A DNA stretch of 64,000 nt, from NCBI RefSeq assembly GCF_030272615.1, contig NC_081413.1:603510709-603574708 (forward strand). The letters are read 5' to 3'. Origin of the DNA: Cryptomeria japonica (taxonomy: Eukaryota; Streptophyta; Pinopsida; Cupressales; Cupressaceae). Both the position numbers and the translations under genes were made by a program. The notes beneath the pieces were generated by a model. The model was not told where the DNA came from and did no database searches. It worked only from the letters and a program-made list of their open reading frames with translations. Of the stretch, positions 11,860 to 23,194 are shown piece by piece (positions within the stretch are counted from its first letter, which is position 1; each line of letters starts with the position of its first letter).

Positions 11860-14800
11860 AGAAATTTTTTTGTGGCAGTTGATGAAGGTGTCACAGATGA
11901 GGAATCAGAAAATGAAGAAAATGAAGATATTGTGTTTGTTGTTGTAAAGGAAGATGTGTCAGACAAGAAGGGTCTTGTCTCCTGCTTTGATAATTCCAAT
12001 GAGTGGATTATTGATAGTGGTTGTTCTCACCACATGACTGGTGACCAGAGAAAGTTTCTATCCTTGGAAGAATATGATGGTGGTGTGGTTCTCTTTGGTA
12101 ATGATGCACCATGTATGGTAAAAGGCAGAGGGTCCATCTCTCTGAATGGAAAGAGTAGTGCTGACAATGTGTATTGGGTTGATGGTCTCAGACACAACCT
12201 TCTAAGTGTTGCCTAGCTAAATGATAGTGGTCTCACTCTAGAATTCAATAATGGAGTGTGCAAAATCAAAGGAAAGAATGGTGAATTGGTGGCAACCAAC
12301 ATGCAGACCAAAGGTAACCTATTTCAGCTGAATGCAAATATCAGTATATGTCTTATGGCCAAGTTCGATGACAGCTAGATATGGCATAGGAGACTCTGCC
12401 ATGTAAACTTTGATAACATTGTGAAGGCCAGTAAGATCAAGGTAGTTAGAGGGTTGCAGGTGCTGAGAAAACTAGAAAATACCTTGTGCAAAGAGTGTTA
12501 ACTAGGGAAAAATGTCTTCCTCAACCTTTAAAGGTAAACCTTTCATTGCTGACAATTTACTTGATCTCATGCATACTGATTTGTGTGGTCCTATGAAAAC
12601 TAGGAGTGTGTAGGGTGATAGGTACTTCATGATTCTCACTGATGACTACTCAAGAATGATGTGGGTCACATTCTTGAAAGATAAGTTTGAAGCTTTTGGA
12701 AAGTTCAAAGCTTTTAGAGCATTAGTAAAGAAGGAAAGTGGTAAAAGGATCAAGTGTCTTAGAACTGATCAAGGAGGGGAATTCACTTCCAGTGAATTCA
12801 ACAAGTACTGTGAAGAACATGGCATCAAGAGGCAATAGTCTGCCCCCCAGACTCCACAACAGAATGGACTAGCAGAGAGGAATAACTAGACTGTGGTTGA
12901 AGTAGCAAGAACAATGCTGATTCAAGGAAAGGTTGCTCGCACTACAATTTACACAATGAACCGGGTACTCATCAAGAAAGGTAAGGATAAAAATCCTTAT
13001 GAGTATTGGACCAGTAAGACACCTATGGTTAGCTATTTTAGAGTGTTTGGTAGCAAATGTTACATCAAGAGGAGCGAACACCAAAGCAAATTTGATGTGA
13101 AATGTGATGAGGGAATATTCTTAGGATATTCTACCAAGAGAAAAGCTCTCAAGTGTTTCAATAATAGGACTCAGAGAATTATGGAAAGCATTAATGTGAG
13201 AATTGATGAAACCTCTGATAAAACAAAGGAAAATGGTAGTAAGCAAGCGGTAAATGAACCGGTTGTAACCTTCTAGGAACCAGTTGCTAGTAAACCAAGT
13301 ACCAGTAACAGTGTTCCTACACCGGTAGATGTAGATGTTGATACTGATGGAGATGAGGATGAAGAAGAAAAGCAAGAGGAATCTATTAATATCATTCCTT
13401 GGTATGTAAAGATAAATCATGATGCTAAGTAGATCATAGGAGATAAGGATGCAGGAATCCTTACAAGAAGAAAGGTCAAAGAAAACTCATGTATGATCTC
13501 TGAATTTGAGCCTAAATCATTCAAAGAGGCACATAAAGATGAAGACTGGATCAAGGCAATGGAAGATGAACTTGACCAGATAGAGAGAAATGGTACATGG
13601 TCTTTCATACCTAGACCGGAGCATAAAAATGTCATAGGTACCAAATGGATTTTCAGAAATAAGCTGAATGAGGATGGCACGGTGATTAGAAACAAAGCCA
13701 GGCTAGTGTGTAAAGGATATGCCCAAGAAGAAGGAGAAGACTATGGAGAAACCTTTGCTCCTGTAGCCAGATTGGAAGGAGTTCATATGCTTCTTGCATA
13801 TGCAACTTTTAAAGGATTCAAAGTATATCAAATGGATGTAAAATCTGCATTCCTAAATGGTGTACTTGAAAAGGAGGTCTATATAGAACAACCAGATGGG
13901 TTTTCCCTATCTGAAGACAGTGACATGGTGTGTGGGCTACATAAAGCCTTATATGGTCTAAAGCAGGCCCCCAGAGCATGGTATGAATGACTGCACTCCC
14001 ATCTTGTGAAGAATGGATTTGAGAGAACAAGCGAAGACAGCAATATCTACTGGAAATCTGAAGGAGATCAGATCTTGACCTATGAGGTATTTATTGATGA
14101 CATTATCTTTGGTGGAGATGACAAGATGAGTCATGAGTTTGCAGATGAGATGAAGAAAGAGTTTGAGATGTCACTCATAAGGGAGATTAAGTTCTTCATT
14201 GGACTATAGATTCAACAGATTAAGGAAGGAATCTTTATCACTCAGTCCAAGTTTGTCAAAGAGGTGTTGAAGCCCTTTGGCATGGAAGATAGCAAACTGG
14301 TTGGTACACCAATGGTGATTGGCTATAAACTATCCAAAGAGGATGACTCCGCATTGGTTAATGAGAAGGAATACCGATCAATGATTGGTAAGTTGTATTA
14401 TGTAGTGCATAGCAGACTAGATATTGCACATGTAGTTGGCATTACTGTAAGGCTTTAGAAAAGTCCAAGAGAATCCCACTTGGTTGCAGTCAAACGGATT
14501 CTTAGGTATCTAAAGGGAACTACTGATTATGGATTGTGGTATCCATATAGCAAGGATTTCAACTTGAAAGTATTCACATATGCTGATTGGGTAGGTAATG
14601 TGGATGACCGGAAAAGCACAACCTGTGGTGCATTCTTTCTCGGTGGTAGACTAGTCTCATGGATGAGTAAGAAGTAGAGTTGTATCTCTCAGTCTACAGT
14701 GGAAGCAGAGTATGTTGCAGCTTTCATGAATTGCACTCAGACAATTTGGATGAAGCATGTATTAAATGGCTTCAAAGTTCTTGTATCTGAACTGGTAAGT

Positions 14801-15043
14801 ATATTTTGTGACAATACTAGTGCAATTAACATCTCTAAGAATCCGGTTTTACATTATAGAACCAAGCACTTTGAGCTTGAGTAACATTTCTTGAGGGAAA
14901 AGGTTCAGAACAAAGAGATTGCGCTAGAACATGTTTCCAGTAAGGAGCAGTTAGCAAACATATTCACTAAGCCTCTCCCAGAGGCTACATTTATGTACTT
15001 AAGAGGTGAATTAGGGGTTCTGCCCCTTCAAGAGGTGAACTAA
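11860..15043 (+). pseudogene. pol: Copia-2 pol: protease, integrase, reverse transcriptase, RNase H
   Basis: Protease is intact at its active site (WIIDSGCSHHMTG, near 12005). TAG stops occur near 12214 and 12376. A run of five A at 12508-12512 carries one extra base and moves the rest to the next frame. Integrase keeps its second Asp (RTDQGGEF) and Glu (LAERNN). Reverse transcriptase runs from about 13493 with [10 protein letters not shown] and [14 protein letters not shown]; the active site is FIDD near 14090. RNase H shows CDNTSAINISKNP near 14800. The natural stop is TAA at 15041-15043. Other stops fall near 12836, 12887, 13274, 13430, 13988, 14207, 14456, 14675 and 14882. Confidence 0.93.
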
Positions 15044-15289
15044 AGGTATATGCTCCACATCAATCAGGTATTGCATAGTCAAATTCTTTTTCAGGATTGA
15101 TGTGTTGAAGGATGCTACTCTTCAAGGGGAGCAACATAATGGAACAGGGAAGCTTGTGCCTCCACTTTGGCATTGTTGTCAAAGGGGGAGAAGAAGTGAA
15201 GCCTATGAAGATATCTGTAGAAATTGGGGGAGAAGATGTGAAGCGAAGAGATATCTTTGTATATTGCCATCAATGCCAAAGGGGGAGAT
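15044..15289 (+). other. Copia-2 3' untranslated region with paired polypurine tracts
   Basis: CTTTGGCATTGTTG at 15165-15178 is followed by the tract AAAGGGGGAGAAGAAG. CATCAATGCCAAAG at 15268-15281, the near-perfect reverse complement, is followed by the terminal tract GGGGGAGA before the LTR. A third purine stretch, TTGGGGGAGAAG, lies near 15224. Confidence 0.85.
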
Positions 15290-16791
15290 TGTTGGCATTA
15301 TGTGAACTGGTATGAGGACATGATGACATGGTATGTTGTTATTGATGTCAATATGTTGAAGAAGAGAGAACCGATATGTTACCAAGAACTGGTATATGTG
15401 AGAACCGGTAGAACATTGTGAACCGGTATATGTGCCAAAGTGAAATGGTGTGTTTGTTCAAGGTAAACCAGCATGTTGATATGAAAACCGGTACATGGAA
15501 GCTTTGTATGACTACCGGTTGGTAGTCTTAACTTCACAGTTTTCGGTTGAAGTGCTTCAAGCCTGTGTGACTCAATCAGTGACTTTGTGTGATGAGTTAG
15601 CATTATAATGAAGAATAGATCATGTTGCCATGTTAGCCTTGTGCACGTGAAGGATCTTGCATGAAGGAGATTGTTCCTATCTACCTCGGGAATGTGCAAA
15701 GTCTGTAAATAGTGAAAACATGTGATGGGTTATCAACCACCATGAAAGCGGTGGAAAATGAGCGATGGAGAATGTCTTGAGATAGGTTCAAGACTGTTGC
15801 ATTTAATGCAATGTGGTCAACGGTCAGGATTGAACCGTTTTAATTGCTTAACCTAACAAGTTTAGGGTTTAGGGTTTATACTACCGGCCTATTTGTTTCC
15901 TATAAGGTCGATGTTGTGTTTCTTTCTGAAGTTGTTGGTAGAAGTTGCATGTGTGTATCCAAGTGAAGAGATACATGATTCTTTCCAGACCAGAGGAGAG
16001 AAGTGATATCTACAGAGTGTGAGTGCAGAAGGTGAAGAGGAGCTAAGGCGGATCTGCATTGGCATTGAGTGCTGCTACCAGATCATTGTAATACCTGTTG
16101 ATCTCTAGCCACTTCAATAGTTAGGAAATCCCTTAATAGGGTAGCTTTAACTGACCTAGCGTAAATCCTTTGACAGGGTGACTCAAAACCATTGAGTTCT
16201 TGAAATCCTCTAACAAGGTAACCTTTAATAGGGTTTAACCCTTTATAGGGTATTCTAGCCATCCCTTAACCAGGTGATCCCTAACAGGATCGATTCCTAA
16301 TAGAACCTATTGTATCAGTCTTTAACCAGACAAGGCTCCTAACAGAGAAAACTTCTAAAGAGTTCAAAAATAGCTTGTGGGTATTCATCCCCACTGTGGT
16401 TTTTCCTAGTTGGGTTTCCACATGAAAAATCTATGTGTCATGTGTGATGTTATTCATGTGATGGTTTAAGTGATTTGTCTCTGAAGGTAAATCATGTTGA
16501 TCTAGCTGTTTATATATTTTGATGATAGATTACCTATTCATGCACCAGGGTGAAATGGAAATGAAGTATTAGATTTTATGAAAAGATAAGTGTCAACCAG
16601 TTTATGCTTGTCTTAGTTATTCTAGCTTTCGCCGGTTGTACTCTGATTAAGACTGGTGTTACTGTTTGTCTGCTAAAGCATAGTGTCTGCTGACAAACCG
16701 GTTTTAGGAATGTGTTTTTGCCTGTACTGATTCACCCCTCCCCCCCCTCTCGGTACCGGTTTGGTACTTTCCATTCATCATTGATTTACCA
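15290..16791 (+). repeat. Copia-2 3' LTR
   Basis: It begins TGTTGGCATTATG, ends TTGATTTACCA, and repeats 9402-10897 with scattered substitutions. The target duplication TACAT follows at 16792-16796. Confidence 0.95.
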
Positions 16792-16796
16792 TACAT

Positions 16797-17417
16797 GCCC
16801 TTAGCCCTTAGAGTAAACAAATTTAGGGAGAAAGGTTCCATGGTACTGGGGCCTACAACAGTTAACCCTCCTATCTTGACAAAAAACTCTTTCAGTGGCC
16901 CACTCCTAAGGTGATCCCTCTACACATTGTAGACTTCTGCAAGTGACTGAAAGTTAATAGGTTCTAAATAGTTGGAAACTTCACTGAGCTTGAAAACCTT
17001 CTTGAACTCATCATCATTGATCTCAATCAAGGCTATTCCCTTTATATTTTTGATACATTTGGCAATAGGGTCATAATTTTATGCAATCAGGGTCAACAAA
17101 ACTACATCCATGAAGACACCGGGGACTACGAGCTTTCCCACATCCAATTCTCATACAATATTTAATGGGGCAGGGGAATGTCTCTGACCAAAACCTACCT
17201 TGAAAAGACCTAGACCTGACATCCCTATATGTGGATCCCTTAACCAATTGCCTTTATCATATAGACTGTCCCCAATTCTTAAATGAGGGTTTTTCGGTAC
17301 CAATTCTTTAGCTTTGGCCGCAACATTAGTAGACATGGTTAATTGTTCCAGGAAATCATCACATATGTTCCTATCTTGGTAACTTACTTTCCTCGTGAAC
17401 TCCCTTCTTGGTGCCAT
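16797..17417 (-). pseudogene. Gypsy-1 left-LTR ORFa, N-terminal part
   Basis: The frame starts with ATG at 17417 (MAPRREF) and is the homologue of 38666 in the right LTR. An in-frame TGA at about 17151 follows PLNIV, and coding continues in the same frame, which shows that the ancestral reading frame ran straight through here. The right copy instead has a 13-bp deletion at this point. The part after that is interrupted by Copia-2. Function unknown. Confidence 0.65.
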
Positions 17418-17739
17418 CCCATTAATGCAATTATACCAATGGAGAATTAAACAAAACTTTAATGAAGCAATTCACACAATAACATTGATTTTTAGATTGC
17501 AACTAGCAAGAAGAAACACAAAAACCTATTACTTGCCTAAAGAAAATTGCTCTACACTAGCTCCTCTGCAACAAACTTGTCGAAATGGTGCCAATATTCA
17601 ATTGATGTGGACCTTATCTCAGCAACTTGGCATTGAATTGAGGCATTAATCTCACATGCTTTGGCCAGCACCTCAGAATTGAGTTTACAAACCGAATTAA
17701 AAAATGAGCTCCAACGGATCACAAGTTTTCTGAGTCTTT

Positions 17740-18740
17740 TGCCATTTCACAGAGTATAAAACCCCTGCATCTTTCGTTTGTAAAGCAATGATGATTTTTG
17801 GATCTCGAAAACTTGCACTACCTTTACTTTCCCCAACCACTCCGTATTACTAATGGGCCCCACCCTCTTTTCACTACTTCATGAACACTAAACCTTGCGC
17901 ACTTCAATCGCACGAAACAACGTCGACCGTCAGATCATTTCCCCCTTGCTTGATCTTTACTTCCTACAGCGACTGTCGGTCTTCTTAACTAACTGCGCAC
18001 AACCATGATGGCTAATGGTTTTTGCCACTTCACGAAGGCTAAACTGCAGGCATCTTTGGGCTGTGAAACAATGATAACCATTAGATCCACCTCGATACGT
18101 ACACCATTTAACATGCTTAGATCTTTAAAGTGGGCCCTCAACTCGGAGACCACTTGCTTTGTTTCACCACTGCCGAATAAATGCTACCTGGCAATTAGTT
18201 ATTTGTTTAGATAACTCCATGAGGCTCCATTCTAAGGCTGCAACGTGTTTTACTTTACCATTTTTAACATAACCTCCAGTTGAATCAAGGCGAGCCCTCA
18301 ACTACCCTTCGGAGCCACGTGCATCTGCCAAGTCACCATTTCTCTCCACGGAGCAACCCATCTGTCCTGCCATGTCATCCACCATGTGACTACCACATCA
18401 TTTCGCTATTTCATGAATAATAACCTCCATTTGATTTGGGGCTATGAATCCATGCGAGTCGTTGATCTTTTCTGAATTGATCATCCTTTAACCAAAGGAA
18501 CCGCTTACCTCTGGGACCCACCAAGTCTTTTGCCATTTTGCAGAGGGTAAGTCGCATGCATCTTGGTTTAGTGAAGAAACGTGAGCCATTGGATCAAATA
18601 CAAGATGCATTCCATTTAGCTGAAGAACAATCCTTTAGCTAGGCCCACTTACCCTTTTTGCTACTTCGCATATGTAAACTACAGGCATCTTCTCCCAGTG
18701 AACCAATGCACACCACAGGATGAACCTTGACTTGCACGAT
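17740..18740 (-). repeat. Diverged tandem repeats in the left Gypsy-1 LTR
   Basis: On the plus strand a motif of the form CACTTCxCGAAxGCTAAACT followed by xCAGGCATCTT recurs with spacing of roughly 125-150 bases (near 17742, 17876, 18026, 18525, 18657). The matching array in the right LTR is at 38990-39960. The units are old and degenerate. The array lies between the LTR start and ORFa, where a promoter would be expected. Confidence 0.5.
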
Positions 18741-19056
18741 AGTTAAGGAGCCTAACAAAAGATTAAAATCAAACATAGGCAAAGGTGTAAAAATTGAAAA
18801 TATTTAAAAGACCGCCTAGGGAAAAACTAATGGGGGACACTTTTCATGATAGACCGACCCTTCTCTAAGTGGAAAAAGTAATGTAGAAATAGAACGTGAG
18901 GGTTTTTCAAAACACAGGAAGGGTTAAAACTGTCAAAACCTTAAACCCTCTTTGACCCAAGAAACACAAAGGCAACAAGGCCATGCCAAACACATTTTTG
19001 CAGATTTTTAGCCGACTATGGGACAAAAATAACCAATTTTCAAAATAGTGATAACA

Positions 19057-19463
19057 ATAGCTCTGACTGGGGATGGTTGAATTCTAGATCAGCACAAGAA
19101 TTTAGAAACTCTGGAGAATAGACCAAAACACAAGCCCAAAAACAACAAACAGAAACAAACCTAATATGTACAGACTAAAACCTACTGTGCATGGACATTA
19201 AGAGAAGTAATGTTTTAGGAATTGTCCATGCACTGGAAATTCTTGTAGCTCACCATTCATTCTCTGCAAAAAATATGAATCCTTTCCATTAAGACCATAA
19301 ACCACAAAGGGGCCTATCCATAGTGACTCAAATTTTTTGTGTTTCCTTTATCTTGTCCTTTCGCATTCCATTGAAGAACCGTATCACCAATTTGAAACTT
19401 TCTCAACAAGGTTCTTTTGTCAAATAGATATTTGGACTACAATTGGATCTTCAAATTCCTCTT
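19057..19463 (-). other. Gypsy-1 internal tail between integrase and 3' LTR
   Basis: There is no conserved coding. A purine tract expected just before the LTR start at 19056 is not obvious; the bases read, on the minus strand, CCCCAGTCAGAGCTAT. This is the weakest point of the LTR model for this end. Confidence 0.5.
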
Positions 19464-20340
19464 TTAAGCCAAAGTTCTAATTTCTTCCACCTCCACCATC
19501 TGAATCATTCGGTCTTCCATATGTTCAGATAACTCCATGTCTTTAGCTTGCAGGAACTTGTATACTGGAAGAAGATTATTGACTGGCACCCTAGATTGTG
19601 TGCCATAAACCAATTCAAAAGGTGAAACCCCAATTACTTTCTTGATAGTAACCCTGTCTACCCATAGAGCTAACTTTAACTTTTGGTCCCAAGACCTTTT
19701 ATTCTCCTCCAGGATTTTCTTAATAATGTTCAATAGGCTCTTGTTACTGGATTTAGCTTGCCCATTACCCTGAGGATGATATGGCGAAGAGTAGGACATA
19801 ACTATTCCATGGCTGGTGCAAAATTCAATCAACTTTTTTGACCTGAAGCTCATGGAATTATCCATCACTAGTTTTACAAGGACTCCAAATCTGGTTATGA
19901 CATTATCCATCAAGAAGTCAATAACAACCTTACTTGTGGCTCTCCTAGTGGGTATAGCTTCAATCCACTTGGTGAAATAATCAGTAGCTACTATAATCCA
20001 CATATGACCTCTTCTTGATTTCTCAACAATTTCTCCAATAAAATCAATGCCCCATTGGACAAAAGGGGCTTCCACTATGACTGGGTTGAGGGGTAAATCT
20101 CCCTCATACTTCAATTTTCATGAAAATTTCTAGCATGGATCACATCTCCCAACATGTTCATGGGCATCTTTAAACAAATTAGGCCAATAATATCCAGCCT
20201 GAACTATCTTACCAGTAGTTGTTTTGGCAGAGTAGTGACCTCCACATACTCCATCATGCATTTCAGTTAACATCTTTCTAGCTTGGGATTTGTCCAAACA
20301 CATCAGCAATGCCCCATCTCTATTCTACCAATACAGATCA
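19464..20340 (-). pseudogene. pol: Gypsy-1 integrase, catalytic Glu lost
   Basis: Integrase would insert the cDNA. The zinc-binding part is readable at about 20140-20330 (MHDGVCGGHYSAKTT, CDPC). The core follows in 20114-19464 with the first Asp in WGIDFIGEI and the second in LVMDNSMSF. The Glu expected in PQGNGQAxSSNKS is Lys (codon at 19752-19754), a G-to-A change, so the enzyme would be inactive even without the other damage. The C-terminal part SPFELVYG is typical of gypsy integrases of this group. Confidence 0.9.
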
Positions 20341-20596
20341 CCCTGAATAAGGACATATTTTTTAGATTTTAGTCTCAATGTCCTTCTTTGGTTGTGGGTC
20401 ATTCCCTCTATATATGTTGCATTCCTTAAAAAATGCACTATCTCAGAGTACCATGGTGTGTCTCAATATTTGTGACCAAGATTTTCTCAATTTCAATATT
20501 ATTAACTTCAACATCAAGAAGGTTTGATTCAGCCATCAGCTTAGCAAGGCCTAAACATCTCACCAATTTAGTGATCTTAATCTCTAAATCAAACTC

Positions 20597-21745
20597 CTAG
20601 ATTCTGGTTATCCATCTGCATCTTTTGCCAGTGACCTCAGCCTGGGATAAAATCTCTTTGACAATCGCATGTGGGACATAAGTAATTACTTGTGCATTTA
20701 CAAGATATGGCCTAAATGCTTTAACAACCTTGACCAAAGCATATGCTTGCTTCTCCATGATTTCATATTTTAACTCTTCAGCCTGTAAAGATTTTCTATA
20801 AAAAGCTATATGATGTCCATATCCTTCATTATCCTTTTGTAGAAGAACTGCAACCACTGTATGATATGAAGCAAACGAAAATAGAGAGAAAGGCTTACTA
20901 TAGTCAGGGGACTTCAACATTGGTGCCTCCTGAATAGCCCTTTTTATTTCATCAAAATCCTTTGAAGCTTCTTCATCCCAATGGAACTTTGTATCCTTCT
21001 TAAGCAATTTAACAATGGGCTTGACTATCTCTGCAAAATTTGCAATAAATCTTCTAACAAAATTTACCTTTCCCAAGAAAGACTGGATACCTTTAGCACT
21101 CTTTGGCTTAGGTACATTGTTTATAGCTTCAATTCTTTTAGGGTATATTCTAACCCCTTCTTTGGAGACAATATGCTTGAGCAGCTTCCCTTTAGTGACA
21201 GCAAAATGATACTTATTTGGATTTAAGGATACACCAAATTTTAGAGCTTTATTGAAAACCTTTTCCAAGTGCCCGTAGTGGTCATCTGCCCTTTTGGAGA
21301 AACATGTTAAATCATCTTGATACACTACCATGATAATATTGATGAATTCCTTGAAAGCTACATCCATTGCTCTCTTAAAAGTAGCTCCAGCATTTTTCAA
21401 ACCAAAAGGCATTCTTACATACACATACGTTCCCCAAGGGGTGGTAAAAGCAATCTTGAATTGTTTAGATTCTTTCACTAACAACTAGTTATACCCTGAG
21501 AACCCATCCATCATAGACAATAGGTCACAACTAGTTACTCTCTGCAACATTGCTTCCATATTAGGAGAAGAGTAATTGTCTTTGAAAGAAGTAACATTTA
21601 GGTTCCTAAAATCAACACAGAGTCTTATGTCCCCATTATTCTTCCTAATTGTGACCAAATTAGACACCCATGATGAATGCCTTATAGGCTTAATGATTCC
21701 CCCTTCCCTTAACTTGGTTAATTCTTGCTGCATTTTAGATTCCAA
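20597..21745 (-). pseudogene. pol: Gypsy-1 reverse transcriptase and native RNase H
   Basis: The frame runs 21745 to 20597 with one TAG near 21485. Reverse-transcriptase blocks seen are IRLCVDFRNLN, DGFSGYN, PFGLKNAGATF and the polymerase site YQDD (plus-strand 21312-21323) in place of the more common YVDD/YIDD. Native RNase H follows (SFASYHTVVAVLLQ, then EKQAYALVKVVKAFRPYL); its first catalytic Asp is not evident. Upstream sequence up to about 21840 also reads as the start of the domain but contains stops. Confidence 0.9.
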
Positions 21746-22152
21746 TAGGGGGTTGATAGGTCTTTGTTTCTATCTAAAAGGCTTAGCATCTGGAAAAAAA
21801 GGGACTTCATGCTGAAATAGATCTTGTCTATACACCTTCAGATCTTCATAAGACCAAGTAAAAACATGCTTATATTTCTTTAATAAATTAACAAGGTTAA
21901 CTCTGACATGAAGAGGCAATTTTTTCCAATATACACCAACTTAGGGGATGATTTTGTCCCTGATTTTACTTCCTCTAGTTAATCTAACTTAGTGGTTGAT
22001 TGTTGATGCAAATGACTGTCACTGTAACTGAACATACCTTCCAGTTCTACTAACCCTTTAGGTATTTCATTAGTTTCCAACTAAACTAGGTCGTTTCCAA
22101 ACACAATTTCTCTATCTTCAACCACTTCTACCAAGACATTGCAATCAATTTT
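21746..22152 (-). other. Gypsy-1 linker between extra RNase H and reverse transcriptase
   Basis: Broken coding with several stops. No domain is recognisable, apart from short stretches just before 21745 that look like the reverse-transcriptase leader. Confidence 0.4.
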
Positions 22153-22677
22153 CTATCCATCATAGTCATCAATGCATTGTATGAATCTGAGAATGTCTTC
22201 ATCATCAGCAAACACTTGCCAATTATATACATTATCAGGAATGGCTAGCCTAGCTTTTATCTCAACTGTGGATACACCGATTAGTGTTATATCATCCATT
22301 TTTAATGCAACATTTGCTAGGAAATCAGCCATTATATTCTTTGACCTTTCTATCCAATTAATAGAGAATGCACTAAAATGTTCAATCACATCCCAAACTG
22401 CATGTTTGTATCTTTTCAAATGATCATTTTTAGATGCATACTTAGATCTAACTTGAGAAACAACCAACTCTGAATCCCCTAATACTCTCATCAACTGAAT
22501 CCCATGCCTTTTTGCAACTTCAAGCACCAATAACAAGGCTTCATATTCAACAGTGTTATTTATGCATTGGAAGGCTAACAGAGAAGAATATTTGAAGGTC
22601 ATACCTGATGGGGACACAAAAAGAACTCCTACTCCAGATCCTTCTTTAGAGAAAGCTCCATCAAATACATGTGCCAT
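22153..22677 (-). pseudogene. Gypsy-1 extra RNase H (archaeal-type), placed before reverse transcriptase
   Basis: 175 codons are open. All four acidic catalytic positions of this RNase H type can be seen: Asp in VFDGAF, Glu in TVEYEAL, Asp in LGDSELV, and Asp in MADFLAN. The SPSG turn and the TVEYEAL-to-GDSELV spacing match the second RNase H known from the Tat branch of gypsy elements. It would degrade RNA in RNA-DNA hybrids. It lies between protease and reverse transcriptase, unlike the copy in Gypsy-2. A frameshift separates it from the protease segment. Confidence 0.85.
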
Positions 22678-22685
22678 AAACCATG

Positions 22686-23189
22686 CTATTGAGACTCCAA
22701 TTCAATCACAATAGACTCACTATTTTTCAATTGAGGCAAAATCGGTTGTATTCTAAAATTGTCAAGATCCACATCAATCATACAGTTTAACATACTAGGG
22801 TCTATCTTCTCAATTACCCTAGGGGCACGTGGTTCTCTATACAACTTAACCTGGCTCCCATTGATGGGGATTGTAGCATATGACAGATCCAACTAAACAT
22901 TTCCACCTACTGTTGCAGCCCACTATCTAGATAAAAGCATGCCATAATGAGGTTTAGTGTCAGTTACAATGACATCCATCTTATATGTCTCTTCAGGGAA
23001 TGCTGCTATTTTTACTTCAACATATTTCATTGTACCTAACATAGGCACTTCTCTATTATCCATAGCATAACACTTCCCATACACTGTACTTACTGACAAT
23101 CCTAATTCTTTCATGACACCATATGGCATTACATTTGCAGCTGCATGAGAATCTATCATACAATTTTTAATTAATCAGTTATTCACTAA
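22686..23189 (-). pseudogene. pol: Gypsy-1 aspartic protease, split by TR-GAG
   Basis: Just inside the insertion the minus strand reads LVNN-stop-LIKNC and then MIDSHAAANVMPYG, the active-site region of a retropepsin. The expected Asp-Ser-Gly is Asp-Ser-His. The chain continues to PHYGMLLSR, the second retropepsin landmark, then has a stop near 22921 and another open piece 22892-22686. The part before the insertion, ending DPFYVTL, is at 31138-31027. After removal of the 7832 inserted bases the two parts are in the same frame. Confidence 0.82.
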
Positions 23190-23194
23190 CAAAG
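23190..23194. repeat. TR-GAG target-site duplication CAAAG (partner 31022-31026)
   Basis: CAAAG stands directly before TGTAGCATCC at 23195 and directly after TTTACA at 31021. Confidence 0.95.

Larger units (their letters stand above)
9402..16791 (+). mobile_element. Copia-2, complete Ty1/copia LTR retrotransposon (7390 bp)
   Basis: It has two LTRs of about 1.5 kb (9402-10897, 15290-16791), a Met-tRNA primer-binding site, gag and pol, a polypurine tract and a perfect 5-bp target duplication. It interrupts the left LTR of Gypsy-1 in ORFa. Apart from one single-base frameshift near 12508-12512 the whole gag-pol is co-linear; inactivation is by about a dozen point stops. LTR divergence by eye is several percent, mainly transitions. 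Confidence 0.96.
7583..19056 (-). repeat. Gypsy-1 left (3') LTR, split by Copia-2
   Basis: Segments 7583-9401 and 16797-19056 together repeat 35105-40305 in the same orientation. The start on the minus strand is TGTTATCACTATTTTG at 19056. The part equivalent to 34129-35104 is cut off by Copia-1 and should lie left of the window. Relative to the right LTR this copy lacks about 1.13 kb (junction near 9075). It contains ORFb and most of ORFa, plus the diverged repeat array near 17740-18740. Confidence 0.85.
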
